Shown: positions 24,692-32,837 of the stretch, piece by piece
Position numbering within the stretch: position 1 is the stretch's first letter
Layout of the letters: every line of letters begins with the position of its first letter
The notes under the pieces: generated by a model
Database searches by the model: none
What the model was told of the DNA's origin: nothing
Seen by the model: only the letters and a program-made list of their open reading frames with translations
Position numbers and translations under genes: made by a program
NCBI RefSeq assembly: GCF_900116495.1
Contig: NZ_FPAY01000001.1
Span: 620,001-684,000 of the forward strand
Reading direction: 5' to 3'
DNA: 64,000 nt
Source: Arthrobacter sp. ov118
GTDB lineage: Bacteria; Actinomycetota; Actinomycetes; Actinomycetales; Micrococcaceae

Positions 24692-24805
24692 GCCGCCCCA
24701 GTCCAATTCCGCCGCCCCAGTCCGGTTCCGCCGCCCCAGTCCGGTTCCGCCGCCCCTGTCCGGTTCCGCCGCCCCAGTCCGGTTCCGCCGCCCCAGTCCG
24801 GTTCC
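24692..24805. repeat. Six tandem 19-bp repeats (VNTR-like)
   Basis: Six consecutive units of GCCGCCCCAGTCCGGTTCC begin at 24692, 24711, 24730, 24749, 24768 and 24787. The first has AA for GG and the fourth has one A-to-T change; the others are identical. The array lies between the HAD-IB gene and the bS22 terminator, with no gene across it. Nineteen is not a multiple of three, so it is not protein coding. Confidence 0.92.
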
Positions 24806-24837
24806 GCTGCAGAATCGCATGGCCGGAAGGGGCAAGA

Positions 24838-24871
24838 AAATGCCCGCCGCCTGGAAGGGCAACGGGCATTT
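24838..24871 (-). terminator. Rho-independent terminator for the bS22 gene
   Basis: On the minus strand AAATGCCCG pairs with CGGGCATTT (9 base pairs, 16-base loop) and is followed by TCTTG. It starts 20 bases after the bS22 stop. Confidence 0.75.
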
Positions 24872-24890
24872 CATGCAGAGCGAAGTATTG

Positions 24891-24989
24891 CTACTTCTTA
24901 TTGCGGCGCTGGTGGCGCGTCTTGCGAAGCAGCTTGCGGTGCTTCTTCTTGGCCATACGCTTGCGACGCTTCTTAATAACTGAACCCAC
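24891..24989 (-). CDS. 30S ribosomal protein bS22 (AURKAIP1/COX24-like)
   Basis: This 32-residue, extremely basic protein reads MGSVIKKRRKRMAKKKHRK then LLRKTRHQRRNKK, the actinobacterial bS22 sequence. It binds the small ribosomal subunit near the decoding region, as seen in mycobacterial ribosome structures. The start is GTG 24989 with AAGGAA upstream. A gene this small is easily missed by gene callers. The small HTH gene lies upstream on the same strand, the same pair as mycobacterial Rv0500A-Rv0500B. Confidence 0.92.
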   Translation of the reverse strand: MGSVIKKRRKRMAKKKHRKLLRKTRHQRRNKK

Positions 24990-25191
24990 GAAAGTTCCTT
25001 ACCGGCTAGATGCAGTACCTGCCTGTTGGGAAGGGTCCGCGGGCTAAGCAGCAGACTAAACAACTGACAGGTTCTTACAATGACGTAAAACGTTCCTTAA
25101 CAGGGTACCGCCTCTCCGGGGCACCCACGACCGCGGGCCGCCTGCGCGGCCCGCAGCACGCGGTTCACACCCGAATAGGTGCCGCTGCTGG

Positions 25192-25413
25192 TCAGCCAGT
25201 CCCGGCGTGGCCGTCGGTGCGGTCGACGACCGCACCCTTGAGGTACTGTTCGACGGCGTTTTCCGGGACGCGGTAGGAGCGGCCGAACCGGACAGCCGGC
25301 ATCTCCCCCGAATGCACGAGTCGGTACACGGTCATCTTGGACACCCGCATGAGTTCCGCGACTTCGGCCACGGTCAAAAAACGGGCCTTGGAGAAGTTGG
25401 CCTCCGTAGACAT
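25192..25413 (-). CDS. Small helix-turn-helix DNA-binding protein (BldC/excisionase family)
   Basis: The 73-residue protein is almost entirely one MerR-like helix-turn-helix: FLTVAEVAELMRVSKMTVYRLVHSGEMPAVRFGRSYRVPENAVEQYL. Such proteins are annotated as excisionase-family or BldC-like. The neighbourhood (bS22 next, proC and ppx nearby) matches mycobacterial Rv0500A, a chromosomal regulator, so it is not a phage excisionase. I start at ATG 25413; the longer reading frame includes promoter sequence. Targets are unknown. Confidence 0.85.
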   Translation of the reverse strand: MSTEANFSKARFLTVAEVAELMRVSKMTVYRLVHSGEMPAVRFGRSYRVPENAVEQYLKGAVVDRTDGHAGTG

Positions 25414-25500
25414 TTCCCTATTCCTTTGCTCAAGCTCACGGCAGCCCCATCTGATGACATGGCGGTGTGCCGATGCTGAGCCATGCAACAACCATGTGTT

Positions 25501-25580
25501 AGCAACTCTAGTTGCTCGTGGTGCCAATGTGAAAGGCTTCCGCAGGAATACCCACGCACTTTCCGCAGGAATGCGGAAAG
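25501..25580. promoter_or_regulatory. Repeat-rich region upstream of the small HTH gene
   Basis: AGCAACTCTAGTTGCT (25501-25516) is a palindrome with 6-base arms. TTCCGCAGGAAT occurs twice, at 25538-25549 and 25561-25572, exactly 23 bases apart. The second copy is part of an inverted repeat CTTTCCGCA-GGAA-TGCGGAAAG (25559-25580). BldC-type proteins bind direct repeats about two turns apart, so self-regulation is plausible; this is inference. Confidence 0.45.
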
Positions 25581-25649
25581 TCTCGCCAACACCGGCACCG
25601 CCCGGCTCCAATTCGGGCCCGGGCTTCTCCAACCGGCGGGGGCCAGTCC

Positions 25650-26771
25650 TCAGGCGCGGGTCCGGCGCGTCCGGGCCGACGCCGCCAGCTGGCCGAGCAC
25701 CGACGCTGTCACGTCCCAGTCCATGCAGGCATCGGTGACGCTCTGGCCGTAGACCAGCTCGTCCCGTGCAACTCCGTCCGCGCCCGGGGTGTTGACGTCC
25801 AGGTTCTGCGCTCCTCCCACCAGGAAGCTCTCGAGCATGACGCCGGCGATCGCCCCGGCCGCAGCTCCGGCGTCTTCCAGCTGGGAGCCGATTTCCAGCG
25901 CGACCTCGGCCTGGCGGTGGTGGTTCTTGCCGCTGTTGGCGTGGCTGGCATCGACGATCAGCCGGGGGTTCAACTGCCTCGCTGCGAGGTTGGCGGAGGC
26001 GGCTTCAACGTCGGCGGCGGAGTAATTCGGTCCCTTGCGTCCGCCGCGGAGGATGATGTGGGTGTCTGGGTTGCCCGCGGTGGCCACCAGGGCTGCCCGG
26101 CCGGCGTCGTCGATTCCGAGGAACGCCTGGGCGGACGCGGCTGCGCTGCACGCGTCGAGTGCCACCTGGAGGTCGCCGTCGGTCCCGTTCTTGAAGCCGA
26201 TAGGCATCGAGAGCCCGGACGCCAGCTGCCGGTGGATCTGGCTCTCCGTGGTGCGGGCACCGATCGCGCCCCAGGCGACGAGGTCCGCGACGTACTGCGG
26301 GCTGATTGGCTCGAGGAATTCGGTGGCGGTGGGCAGGCCGAGCGCCGTGACCTGGCGAAGGAATGCCCGGGCCGCGCGCAGGCCTGCGGGGATGTCGTGG
26401 CTGCCGTCCAGCCGCGGGTCGTTGATCAACCCCTTCCAGCCGACGGTGGTGCGCGGCTTCTCGAAGTAGGTGCGCATGACAATCAGCAGGTCTTCGCGGT
26501 GTTTCTCGGCCTGGCTCACCAGCCGCCGGGCGTACTCGAGGCCGGCCCTGGGGTCGTGGATGGAGCAGGGACCCACGATCACGAGGAGCCGGTCGTCGAC
26601 GCCGTCCATGATGGCGCGGACCTCGTCCCGGCCGCGCCCCACGACCTCGGCCATGCGGGCTTCCAGCGGCATTTCCGCCATCAGTTCCTGCGGGGTGGGC
26701 AGCGGCGTGAACTCGCTGACGCGCAGGTTCGAGGTGGGGTGCTGGGTGTCGGCGGCTGCTTCGATGCTCAT
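25650..26771 (-). CDS. aroG: 3-deoxy-7-phosphoheptulonate synthase, type I (AroG family)
   Basis: DAHP synthase joins phosphoenolpyruvate and erythrose 4-phosphate, the first step of aromatic amino acid synthesis. The 373-residue protein is type I (AroFGH-like): LVIVGPCSIHDP near residue 65, MRTYFEKPRTTVGWKGLINDP, GFKNGTDGD, ILRGG and IVDASHANSGKNH. The N-terminal region present in allosterically inhibited enzymes is there. A leader peptide with Trp, Tyr, Tyr and Phe codons precedes it, so synthesis is probably controlled by aromatic amino acid supply at the level of translation-coupled transcription. Confidence 0.95.
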   Translation of the reverse strand: MSIEAAADTQHPTSNLRVSEFTPLPTPQELMAEMPLEARMAEVVGRGRDEVRAIMDGVDDRLLVIVGPCSIHDPRAGLEYARRLVSQAEKHREDLLIVMRTYFEKPRTTVGWKGLINDPRLDGSHDIPAGLRAARAFLRQVTALGLPTATEFLEPISPQYVADLVAWGAIGARTTESQIHRQLASGLSMPIGFKNGTDGDLQVALDACSAAASAQAFLGIDDAGRAALVATAGNPDTHIILRGGRKGPNYSAADVEAASANLAARQLNPRLIVDASHANSGKNHHRQAEVALEIGSQLEDAGAAAGAIAGVMLESFLVGGAQNLDVNTPGADGVARDELVYGQSVTDACMDWDVTASVLGQLAASARTRRTRA

Positions 26772-26832
26772 GTTCGGGTCCTGTTCCGGATGCGGAGCGG
26801 GCCCTGATCAGAACCCGCCGGAGAAATGGCGA

Positions 26833-26916
26833 AGGGCAGAGAATGATCTCTGCCCTGTTGGCTCTGAAGGAAAATTGGATGCGTGTCAGTTAGACGCGGG
26901 CCCCTCCAGAGCCAAC
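26833..26916 (-). promoter_or_regulatory. Candidate transcription attenuator before aroG
   Basis: Two exclusive-looking stems are visible on the minus strand. Segment 26903-26916 (inside the leader peptide gene, GTTGGCTCTGGAGG) pairs over 14 bases, one of them G-U, with 26857-26870 (CCTTCAGAGCCAAC). Just after it, 26833-26856 forms a 10-base-pair hairpin with a 4-base loop. A ribosome held on the aromatic codons would cover the first segment. The second hairpin has only a weak T-run (CCATTTC), and I could not find a strong antiterminator pairing, so the exact switch is uncertain. Confidence 0.65.
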
Positions 26917-26945
26917 GAAAAATACGCATACCAACGGTTAGTCAT
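26886..26945 (-). CDS. Aromatic leader peptide upstream of aroG
   Basis: A 19-residue reading frame, MTNRWYAYFSLALEGPASN, ends 114 bases before the aroG start. Four of residues 5-9 are aromatic (Trp, Tyr, Tyr, Phe), the products of the pathway that aroG opens. The stop lies just before the attenuator stems. No ribosome site is visible, but a promoter is placed so that the transcript would begin about at the ATG, as in leaderless actinobacterial leader genes. Corynebacterium has a comparable leader before its DAHP synthase. An ATG at 26957 would add four residues. Confidence 0.75.
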   Translation of the reverse strand: MTNRWYAYFSLALEGPASN

Positions 26946-26952
26946 AGCCACG

Positions 26953-26982
26953 ACCATAGCCCCGGGCCGCGCCGGGGGGCAA
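26953..26982 (-). promoter_or_regulatory. Candidate promoter for the leader peptide and aroG
   Basis: On the minus strand TTGCCC (26982-26977) and TATGGT (26958-26953) are 18 bases apart, near sigma-A consensus. Start of transcription would fall around 26946, next to the leader ATG at 26945. Confidence 0.55.
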
Positions 26983-27175
26983 ACATCCGGCGTAACATTT
27001 CACCGGCACCCGGCCGAAGCTCTGTGCCGCAGCCCCGGGCGATTAGCGGCAGCAACGCCTCCCCTGTCCCGTTCTACCCCCGGTTGACCGTCCGGCGCCC
27101 CGCTTGCCGGGGCTCCAAACATGACCGCTAGAGTGTTCTGGAGCACACGCCGATCCTGCAGAACCGGAGGCACCA

Positions 27176-28522
27176 ATGACGCAGACCGTCCCGCCAGGCA
27201 ACCCCGAGGCACCAACCACTCCCGCGGACACAGCCCCGGCCCCTGGAACCTTGGCATCCGGGCAGGACACCCGCTCGGGCGCCCACGGACTCCCTGCCGC
27301 ACTGAAGCGCCGCGTGCCCAAGTACGCCGACCTCGCGCCACTCATGCAATTCAAGAAGCCGGAGTTCAGCCGGGCCGCCAAGCTCCGGCGTGCCAGCACC
27401 ATTTGGGACCTCCGTGACATGGCCAAGCGCCGCACGCCCCAGGCACCCTTCGACTACACCGACGGAGCGGCCGAGGCCGAAATCACCCTCCGCCGCGCCC
27501 GCCAGGCCTTCCTGGACATCGAGTTCCGTCCCGGGATCCTGCGTGATGTCTCCAGCATCGACCTCAGCACCGACATTCTCGGCAAGCCGTCCCGGCTGCC
27601 GGTGGGCATTGCGCCCACGGGATTCACACGGATGATGCAATCCGAAGGCGAATACGCCGGATCCCAGGCCGCAGAGGCCGCCGGCATTCCGTACACCCTC
27701 TCCACCATGGGGACGGCGTCCATCGAGGACGTGGCCGCGGCGGCGCCGGCCGGCCGCAACTGGTTCCAGCTCTACCTCTGGACCGACCGGGACCGGTCGC
27801 TGGAACTGATCCAACGAGCCGCTCAAGCGGGCAACGACACCCTCATGGTCACGGTGGACACCGCCGTCGCCGGCGCGCGACTCCGTGATGTCCGCAACGG
27901 CATGACCATCCCGCCCGCCCTGACCCTCAAGACCGTCGTGGATGCGTCGTACCGGCCCGCCTGGTGGTTCAACTTCCTGACCCACGAGCCGCTGACCTTC
28001 GCGTCACTGTCCCGGTACACGGGCACGGTGGCGGACCTCATCAACTCCATGTTTGACCCCACCCTGACTTTCGAGGACCTCGACTGGCTGCGTGAGACCT
28101 GGGAGGGCAAGCTCGTGGTCAAGGGCATCCAGACGGTCGAGGACGCCCGCAAGGTGGTGGACCACGGCGCGGACGGGATCGTGCTGTCCAACCACGGCGG
28201 ACGCCAGCTCGACCGCGCCCCCATTCCCTTCCACCTGCTCCCCGAGGTCTCCGCGGCGCTCAAGGCCGAGGGCAGCGGCGCGGCGGTCATCCTGGACACC
28301 GGCATCATGAGCGGCGCCGATATCATCGCCGCCCTCGCCCTGGGCGCCGACTTCACGCTGATCGGCCGCGCCTACCTGTACGGTCTCATGGCAGGCGGCC
28401 GGGCAGGCGTCGACCGCGCCCTCCAGATCCTGGAGAAAGACATGCAGCGCACCATGGCGCTGCTGGGTGTCGACCGGGTCGCGGACCTCACCCCGGAGCA
28501 TGTGCGGCTCCTGCAGGGCTAG
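27176..28522 (+). CDS. FMN-dependent alpha-hydroxy-acid dehydrogenase (LldD-like)
   Basis: The 448-residue protein belongs to the L-lactate dehydrogenase/glycolate oxidase family, which oxidises L-2-hydroxy acids with FMN. Visible motifs: [18 protein letters not shown] near residue 142, [13 protein letters not shown], the substrate/FMN loop [14 protein letters not shown] with the catalytic His near residue 341, and [20 protein letters not shown]. An N-terminal extension of about 45 residues rich in Pro/Thr is unusual. L-lactate is the most likely substrate (similar to mycobacterial LldD2), but this cannot be fixed. ATG 27176 follows GGAGG. Confidence 0.88.
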   Translation: MTQTVPPGNPEAPTTPADTAPAPGTLASGQDTRSGAHGLPAALKRRVPKYADLAPLMQFKKPEFSRAAKLRRASTIWDLRDMAKRRTPQAPFDYTDGAAEAEITLRRARQAFLDIEFRPGILRDVSSIDLSTDILGKPSRLPVGIAPTGFTRMMQSEGEYAGSQAAEAAGIPYTLSTMGTASIEDVAAAAPAGRNWFQLYLWTDRDRSLELIQRAAQAGNDTLMVTVDTAVAGARLRDVRNGMTIPPALTLKTVVDASYRPAWWFNFLTHEPLTFASLSRYTGTVADLINSMFDPTLTFEDLDWLRETWEGKLVVKGIQTVEDARKVVDHGADGIVLSNHGGRQLDRAPIPFHLLPEVSAALKAEGSGAAVILDTGIMSGADIIAALALGADFTLIGRAYLYGLMAGGRAGVDRALQILEKDMQRTMALLGVDRVADLTPEHVRLLQG

Positions 28523-28557
28523 CCCGTCCGCGCCCAAGTAACTCTCACACCCCACGA

Positions 28558-28607
28558 ACTCGCAGCAGGGCCCTTTCCGGGCGCCCGGAACGGGCCCTGC
28601 TGCGAGT
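28558..28607. terminator. Long palindrome between convergent genes
   Basis: Perfect 16-base arms ACTCGCAGCAGGGCCC/GGGCCCTGCTGCGAGT enclose a second perfect palindrome, TTCCGGGCGCCCGGAA (28575-28590). It lies between the lldD-like gene and the leftward ArsR gene and can end both transcripts. Its length and nested form also resemble a REP-type element. Confidence 0.7.
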
Positions 28608-28615
28608 AAGTTGGG

Positions 28616-29248
28616 TTATTTCCTGCGGCCGAACTTCGGCAAATTGGCGAGGAGGTCCGCGGCCTTGGTGGCAGCGCGGCCCACCGTCCGCCCGATCTGC
28701 TGGGGCATCTTGTCCTCGCCCGCCGTTCCCACCGGGATAACGACGGCGGGACTCAGGGGGCTGCCGGCGGGGCGCGCCGCCAGCGCCGCGGCCGGCTGTG
28801 CTGCGGCGGGCTGGGTGGCCGCCTGTGCTGCGGCGGCTTGGGCCGTGGCGGTCTGTGCCGTGGCAGTTTGTGCTGTGGCAGCTTGCGGGGCGGGTTGCGG
28901 GATGGCCGCCGCGGCCAGCCCGTCCAAAACAGTGGCGGGGCCGGCTTCCGCATGGGAGGCCGGTGCGGCGTTGGCTGCCGCCCCTGGGACGCCGTCGAAG
29001 GACTGCAGCCAACTGGCGATGCCGGCGAGGGGTTTGGGATTGAGCGCGTAGTAGCGCTTTTGGCCCTGGGCGCGCATGCTTACCAGGTCCGCTTCCCGGA
29101 GGACTTTCAGATGTTTGGAAATGGTGGGCTGGCTTGCCTCAAGCTCCTGGACCAGTTCCCCCACAGCCTTGTCGCCCTTGCGGAGGGCCACCAGAATGTC
29201 GCGCCTGGTTGCCTCAGCAATGACGGCAAATACGTCGTCTGTCACCAT
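28616..29248 (-). CDS. ArsR-family winged-helix regulator with Ala/Thr/Gln-rich extension
   Basis: The 210-residue protein has an N-terminal ArsR winged helix: VFAVIAEATRRDILVALRKGDKAVGELVQ, recognition helix region ASQPTISKHLKVLREADLV, wing QGQKRYYALN. Metal-binding cysteines of classical ArsR proteins are absent. Residues about 110-185 are low complexity with TAQTATAQ-type repeats, ending in a short basic tail (ATKAADLLANLPKFGRRK). ATG 29248 has GGAGGG just upstream. Target and signal are unknown. Confidence 0.85.
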   Translation of the reverse strand: MVTDDVFAVIAEATRRDILVALRKGDKAVGELVQELEASQPTISKHLKVLREADLVSMRAQGQKRYYALNPKPLAGIASWLQSFDGVPGAAANAAPASHAEAGPATVLDGLAAAAIPQPAPQAATAQTATAQTATAQAAAAQAATQPAAAQPAAALAARPAGSPLSPAVVIPVGTAGEDKMPQQIGRTVGRAATKAADLLANLPKFGRRK

Positions 29249-29329
29249 GCCCTCCACACTAGCGACATATACGCCAGATGGCATCCACAAATTGCCGGGC
29301 CGGTCCGCGGCCTCCCGGCTGGACCCGGA

Positions 29330-30553
29330 CTAGTCGAACCAGGGATCCAGCCCGTGCAGAGGAAACACCTCTTTACGGGTGGCCATGATGGCCCGGTCCA
29401 CGGCGTCGTTGGGATCGAAACCCACCTCCCAGGACCGCCACCAGAGGTCGACGTCGTCACTCATCGCTTCGGGGGGCTCCACGCCGTACTTGGCCCCGTA
29501 CTTGTCCCGGACGTAGCGGCGCCAGTCCTCGGGGACCGGGGTGCGCAGGGGCACGGGACGGCCGGCGGCGATGGCGATGAGGTGGCTCCAGGACCGCGGC
29601 ACCACGCTGACTACGTTGTAGCCACCGCCGCCGGTGGAGACCCACCGGTTGTCGCAGTAACGCGCGGCGAGATTGCCGATGGCGGCGGCGGCCTCTCGCT
29701 GGCCGTCCACGCTGACGTTCAGATGGCTCAGCGGGTCATGACGGTGCGAGTCGCACCCGTGCTGGCTGACGATCACTTCCGGTTCATACGCGCCAATGAG
29801 TTGCGGCACGACGGCGTGGAAGGCCCGGAGCCAGCCGGCGTCGGCGGTGCCTGCCGGCAGCGCGACGTTCACGGCGCTGCCCTGGGCTTCGGGGCCGCCG
29901 ATCTCATTGGCAAATCCGGTGCCCGGGAAGAGCGTCAGCCCGGACTCATGCAGCGAAATGGTCAGGACCCGCGGATCGTCCCAGAAGATGCTTTGGGTGC
30001 CGTCGCCGTGGTGCGCATCGATGTCCACATAGGCGACGCGCCGGATGCCGCCGTCGAGCAGCCGCTGGATGGCGAGGGCGGCGTCGTTGTAAACACAAAA
30101 ACCGCTCGCGCGGTCCCGCGAGGCGTGGTGCAGCCCGCCGCCGAAGTTCACGGCCCGCACGGCGCTGCCGTCCAGAATGGCAGCGGCCGCCAGCAGGGAG
30201 CCGCCGGCCAGCCGGGCGCTCGCCTCGTGCATCCCGGCGAAGGCCGGGTCGTCCTCGGTTCCGAGGCCCCTGGCTTCATCAGGGGTGTCCGGATTCTCGC
30301 TCACGCGCCGCACGGCGGCAACAAACTCCGCACTGTGGACCGCGCACAGCTCCTCATCACTGGCGACGTCCGGCGCTGCCACGGTGACGTGGTCCAGATC
30401 CAGCAGACCCAGGCTTCCCGCCAGCCTGACCGTCAGGTCCATGCGCTCGGGCGCCATCGGGTGGCCGGGACCAAAGTTGTACGCGGTCATGGCAGGAGAC
30501 CACACCACCGTCGTCGGCAGCGCGGTCTGAGTGAGTCCCGGCAGGAATGTCAT
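29330..30553 (-). CDS. acuC: Acetoin utilisation protein AcuC (class I/II histone-deacetylase fold)
   Basis: The 407-residue zinc deacetylase has the catalytic region FGGGLHHASRDRASGFCVYNDAALA and the metal-binding YVDIDAHHGDGTQ. In Bacillus, AcuC deacetylates and activates acetyl-CoA synthetase; in this window acs lies 32 kb away. The start ATG 30553 is preferred over the TTG before it. It is divergent from the potassium transporter genes across 117 bp. Confidence 0.9.
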   Translation of the reverse strand: MTFLPGLTQTALPTTVVWSPAMTAYNFGPGHPMAPERMDLTVRLAGSLGLLDLDHVTVAAPDVASDEELCAVHSAEFVAAVRRVSENPDTPDEARGLGTEDDPAFAGMHEASARLAGGSLLAAAAILDGSAVRAVNFGGGLHHASRDRASGFCVYNDAALAIQRLLDGGIRRVAYVDIDAHHGDGTQSIFWDDPRVLTISLHESGLTLFPGTGFANEIGGPEAQGSAVNVALPAGTADAGWLRAFHAVVPQLIGAYEPEVIVSQHGCDSHRHDPLSHLNVSVDGQREAAAAIGNLAARYCDNRWVSTGGGGYNVVSVVPRSWSHLIAIAAGRPVPLRTPVPEDWRRYVRDKYGAKYGVEPPEAMSDDVDLWWRSWEVGFDPNDAVDRAIMATRKEVFPLHGLDPWFD

Positions 30554-30670
30554 CAATGACAGGCTACCCGAGCACCCCGGCGGCTTCCTCCGGGCGCAGG
30601 AGTGCTGGCGGCCATGACGCGGCGTTTAGTGGTTTACTACTGAGGGAAGCAGTTTCAACCGAGGAAAAAC

Positions 30671-32101
30671 ATGACGCAAAGCCAGTCGCGGTCCACGAGC
30701 CCGGCCAACTGGCAGCCAGGCCTGCGGGAGCGGGACGGCCTGTGGATCTTCACACGCCTGCGCGACTTCATTGACGGCATCGCCAACAGCTCGCCGGCAC
30801 GCCTGGCGCTCACGGCCTTCGCCGTCGTGATCCTTGTCTTCACCGCTTTGTTGTCCTTGCCCGTGGCCTCCGCAACGGGACAGCCCACACCCCTGGACGA
30901 GGCCCTCTTCACGGCGGTGTCCGCCGTCTGCGTCACGGGTCTGACCGTGGTCTCCACGGCCGTGCACTGGTCCTTCTTCGGCCAGCTGGTGATTCTGGTG
31001 GGTATTTTCGTGGGCGGCCTGGGCACTCTGACGCTCGCGTCGCTGCTGGCTCTCATGGTCAGTAAGAGGCTCGGCGTCCGCGGCAAGCTGATCGCCCAGG
31101 AGGCCATGAACGCCGGCCGGCTCGGCGAAGTCGGTACGCTGCTGCGGATCGTGATCGTAACCTCCGTGGTGATCGAGAGTGTCTTGGCGTTGGTTCTCAT
31201 CCCCCGTTTCCTGGTCCTCGGCGAAAGTTTCCCGCAGGCCGTGTGGCACGGAGTCTTCTACTCAATTTCGTCCTTTAACAACGCCGGATTCACGCCGCAT
31301 TCGGACGGCATCGTCCCGTACGAGACCGATCTGTGGATCCTCGTCCCGCTCATGCTAGGTGTGTTCCTGGGCAGTCTGGGCTTCCCCGTGGTCATGGTGC
31401 TGCAGCAGAACGGGCTGCGGTGGAAGAAATGGAACCTGCACACCAAGCTCACCATCCAGGTGTCTTTCATTCTCCTGGCCGCCGGGACCGTGCTCTGGGG
31501 GTTCCTGGAGTGGGACAACCTGCGGACCATCGGGGGCATGGACCTCGGGGATAAGATCACGCACTCGCTGTTTGCCTCCGTCATGCTGCGTTCTGGCGGC
31601 TTCAACTTGGTCGATCAGAACTACATGGAATCCTCCACCATGCTGCTCTCCGATGCCCTCATGTTCGCCGGCGGCGGCTCGGCATCCACGGCCGGCGGCA
31701 TCAAGGTCACCACCATCGCCGTGATGTTCCTGGCGATCACCGCCGAGGCCCGCGGCGACGCCGACGTGAAGATCTACGGCCGGACCATCCCGGAGGGCAC
31801 CATGCGCGTGGCCATTTCGGTGATCGTCGCGGGCGCGACGCTCGTCTCGGTCTCGGCCCTCCTGCTCCTGAACATCAGCGGCGCCTCCCTGGACCGGGTC
31901 CTGTTTGAAACCATTTCCGCCTTCGCCACGGTGGGCCTGAGCACCAATCTCAGTGCCGAACTGCCGCCGTCGGGGGTTTACGTCCTCGCCGCGCTCATGT
32001 TTGCCGGGCGCGTCGGGACAGTCACCCTTGCGGCCGGACTGGCCCTGCGCCAGCGCAGCCAGCTGTACCACTACCCGGAAGAGAGACCGATCATTGGCTA
32101 G
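30671..32101 (+). CDS. Potassium uptake protein, TrkH/KtrB family
   Basis: This 476-residue channel-like subunit moves K+ (often with Na+) through the membrane. It has four membrane-pore-membrane repeats; filter-like segments include AVCVTGLTVV, SSFNNAGFTPHSD, MLRSGGFNLVD and ISAFATVGLSTNL, with the conserved Gly in each. Its partner follows with an 8-base overlap. The KtrB type is more likely than TrkH because of the length and the single KtrA-like partner. Confidence 0.92.
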   Translation: MTQSQSRSTSPANWQPGLRERDGLWIFTRLRDFIDGIANSSPARLALTAFAVVILVFTALLSLPVASATGQPTPLDEALFTAVSAVCVTGLTVVSTAVHWSFFGQLVILVGIFVGGLGTLTLASLLALMVSKRLGVRGKLIAQEAMNAGRLGEVGTLLRIVIVTSVVIESVLALVLIPRFLVLGESFPQAVWHGVFYSISSFNNAGFTPHSDGIVPYETDLWILVPLMLGVFLGSLGFPVVMVLQQNGLRWKKWNLHTKLTIQVSFILLAAGTVLWGFLEWDNLRTIGGMDLGDKITHSLFASVMLRSGGFNLVDQNYMESSTMLLSDALMFAGGGSASTAGGIKVTTIAVMFLAITAEARGDADVKIYGRTIPEGTMRVAISVIVAGATLVSVSALLLLNISGASLDRVLFETISAFATVGLSTNLSAELPPSGVYVLAALMFAGRVGTVTLAAGLALRQRSQLYHYPEERPIIG

Positions 32102-32780
32102 TTCCTCAGGCGCCGTCAACCGCCCCGCCCACAACGCCCCGGTGCTGGTGATCGGGCTGGGCCGTTTTGGCGCATCCACCGCAGAGCAGCTGGTCAAGCA
32201 GGGCCGGGAGGTGCTCGCCATTGAGCGCGACCGCACCCTGGTCCAGAAGTGGGCGAGCGTCCTGACGCACGTCGTGGAAGCGGATGCCACCAACATCGAC
32301 GCGCTCCGCCAGCTCGGCGCCCAGGAATTTAGTTCCGCCGTCGTGGGTGTGGGGACCTCGATCGAATCCTCGGTGCTGATCACCGTGAACCTCGTGGACC
32401 TCGGCATCGAACACCTCTGGGTCAAGGCCATCACCCCTTCGCATGGCAAAATCCTGACCCGGATTGGCGCGAACCACGTCATCTACCCGGAGGCTGATGC
32501 CGGCGTCCGCGCGGCGCACCTGGTCTCCGGCCGCATGCTGGACTTTATCGAGTTCGACGACGACTTCGCGATCGTCAAGATGTATCCGCCGCGCGAAACC
32601 GTGGGCTTCACCCTTGATGAGTCCAAGGTCCGGTCCAAGTACGGCGTCACGATTGTTGGCGTGAAGTCTCCGGGCGAAGACTTCACCTACGCGCGGCCGG
32701 AAACCAAGGTCTCCTCCAGGGACATGCTCATTGTTTCGGGCCACGTCGACCTGCTGGAACGGTTCGCCGCACGCCCCTAG
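32094..32780 (+). CDS. Potassium uptake regulatory subunit, TrkA/KtrA family
   Basis: The 228-residue cytoplasmic subunit gates the KtrB-type channel. It has an N-terminal RCK domain with nucleotide-binding VLVIGLGRFGASTAEQL (near residue 16) and a C-terminal TrkA-C domain (about 145-225). I start at TTG 32094, which overlaps the ktrB-type stop by 8 bases and has GAGAGA upstream; no ATG or GTG fits before the Rossmann motif. ATP/ADP, NAD(H) or c-di-AMP are known ligands of the family. Confidence 0.9.
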   Translation: MASSSGAVNRPAHNAPVLVIGLGRFGASTAEQLVKQGREVLAIERDRTLVQKWASVLTHVVEADATNIDALRQLGAQEFSSAVVGVGTSIESSVLITVNLVDLGIEHLWVKAITPSHGKILTRIGANHVIYPEADAGVRAAHLVSGRMLDFIEFDDDFAIVKMYPPRETVGFTLDESKVRSKYGVTIVGVKSPGEDFTYARPETKVSSRDMLIVSGHVDLLERFAARP

Positions 32781-32837
32781 CCGCAAACGTGGCCACCCCG
32801 ACGCCGCGGGCAGCCGGCGCCGGCTGCCCGAGCTGGT

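Noticed and set aside
25192..25413. Phage excisionase marking an integrated element
   Set aside because: No integrase, attachment repeat or phage gene is nearby, and the gene order matches a conserved chromosomal block.
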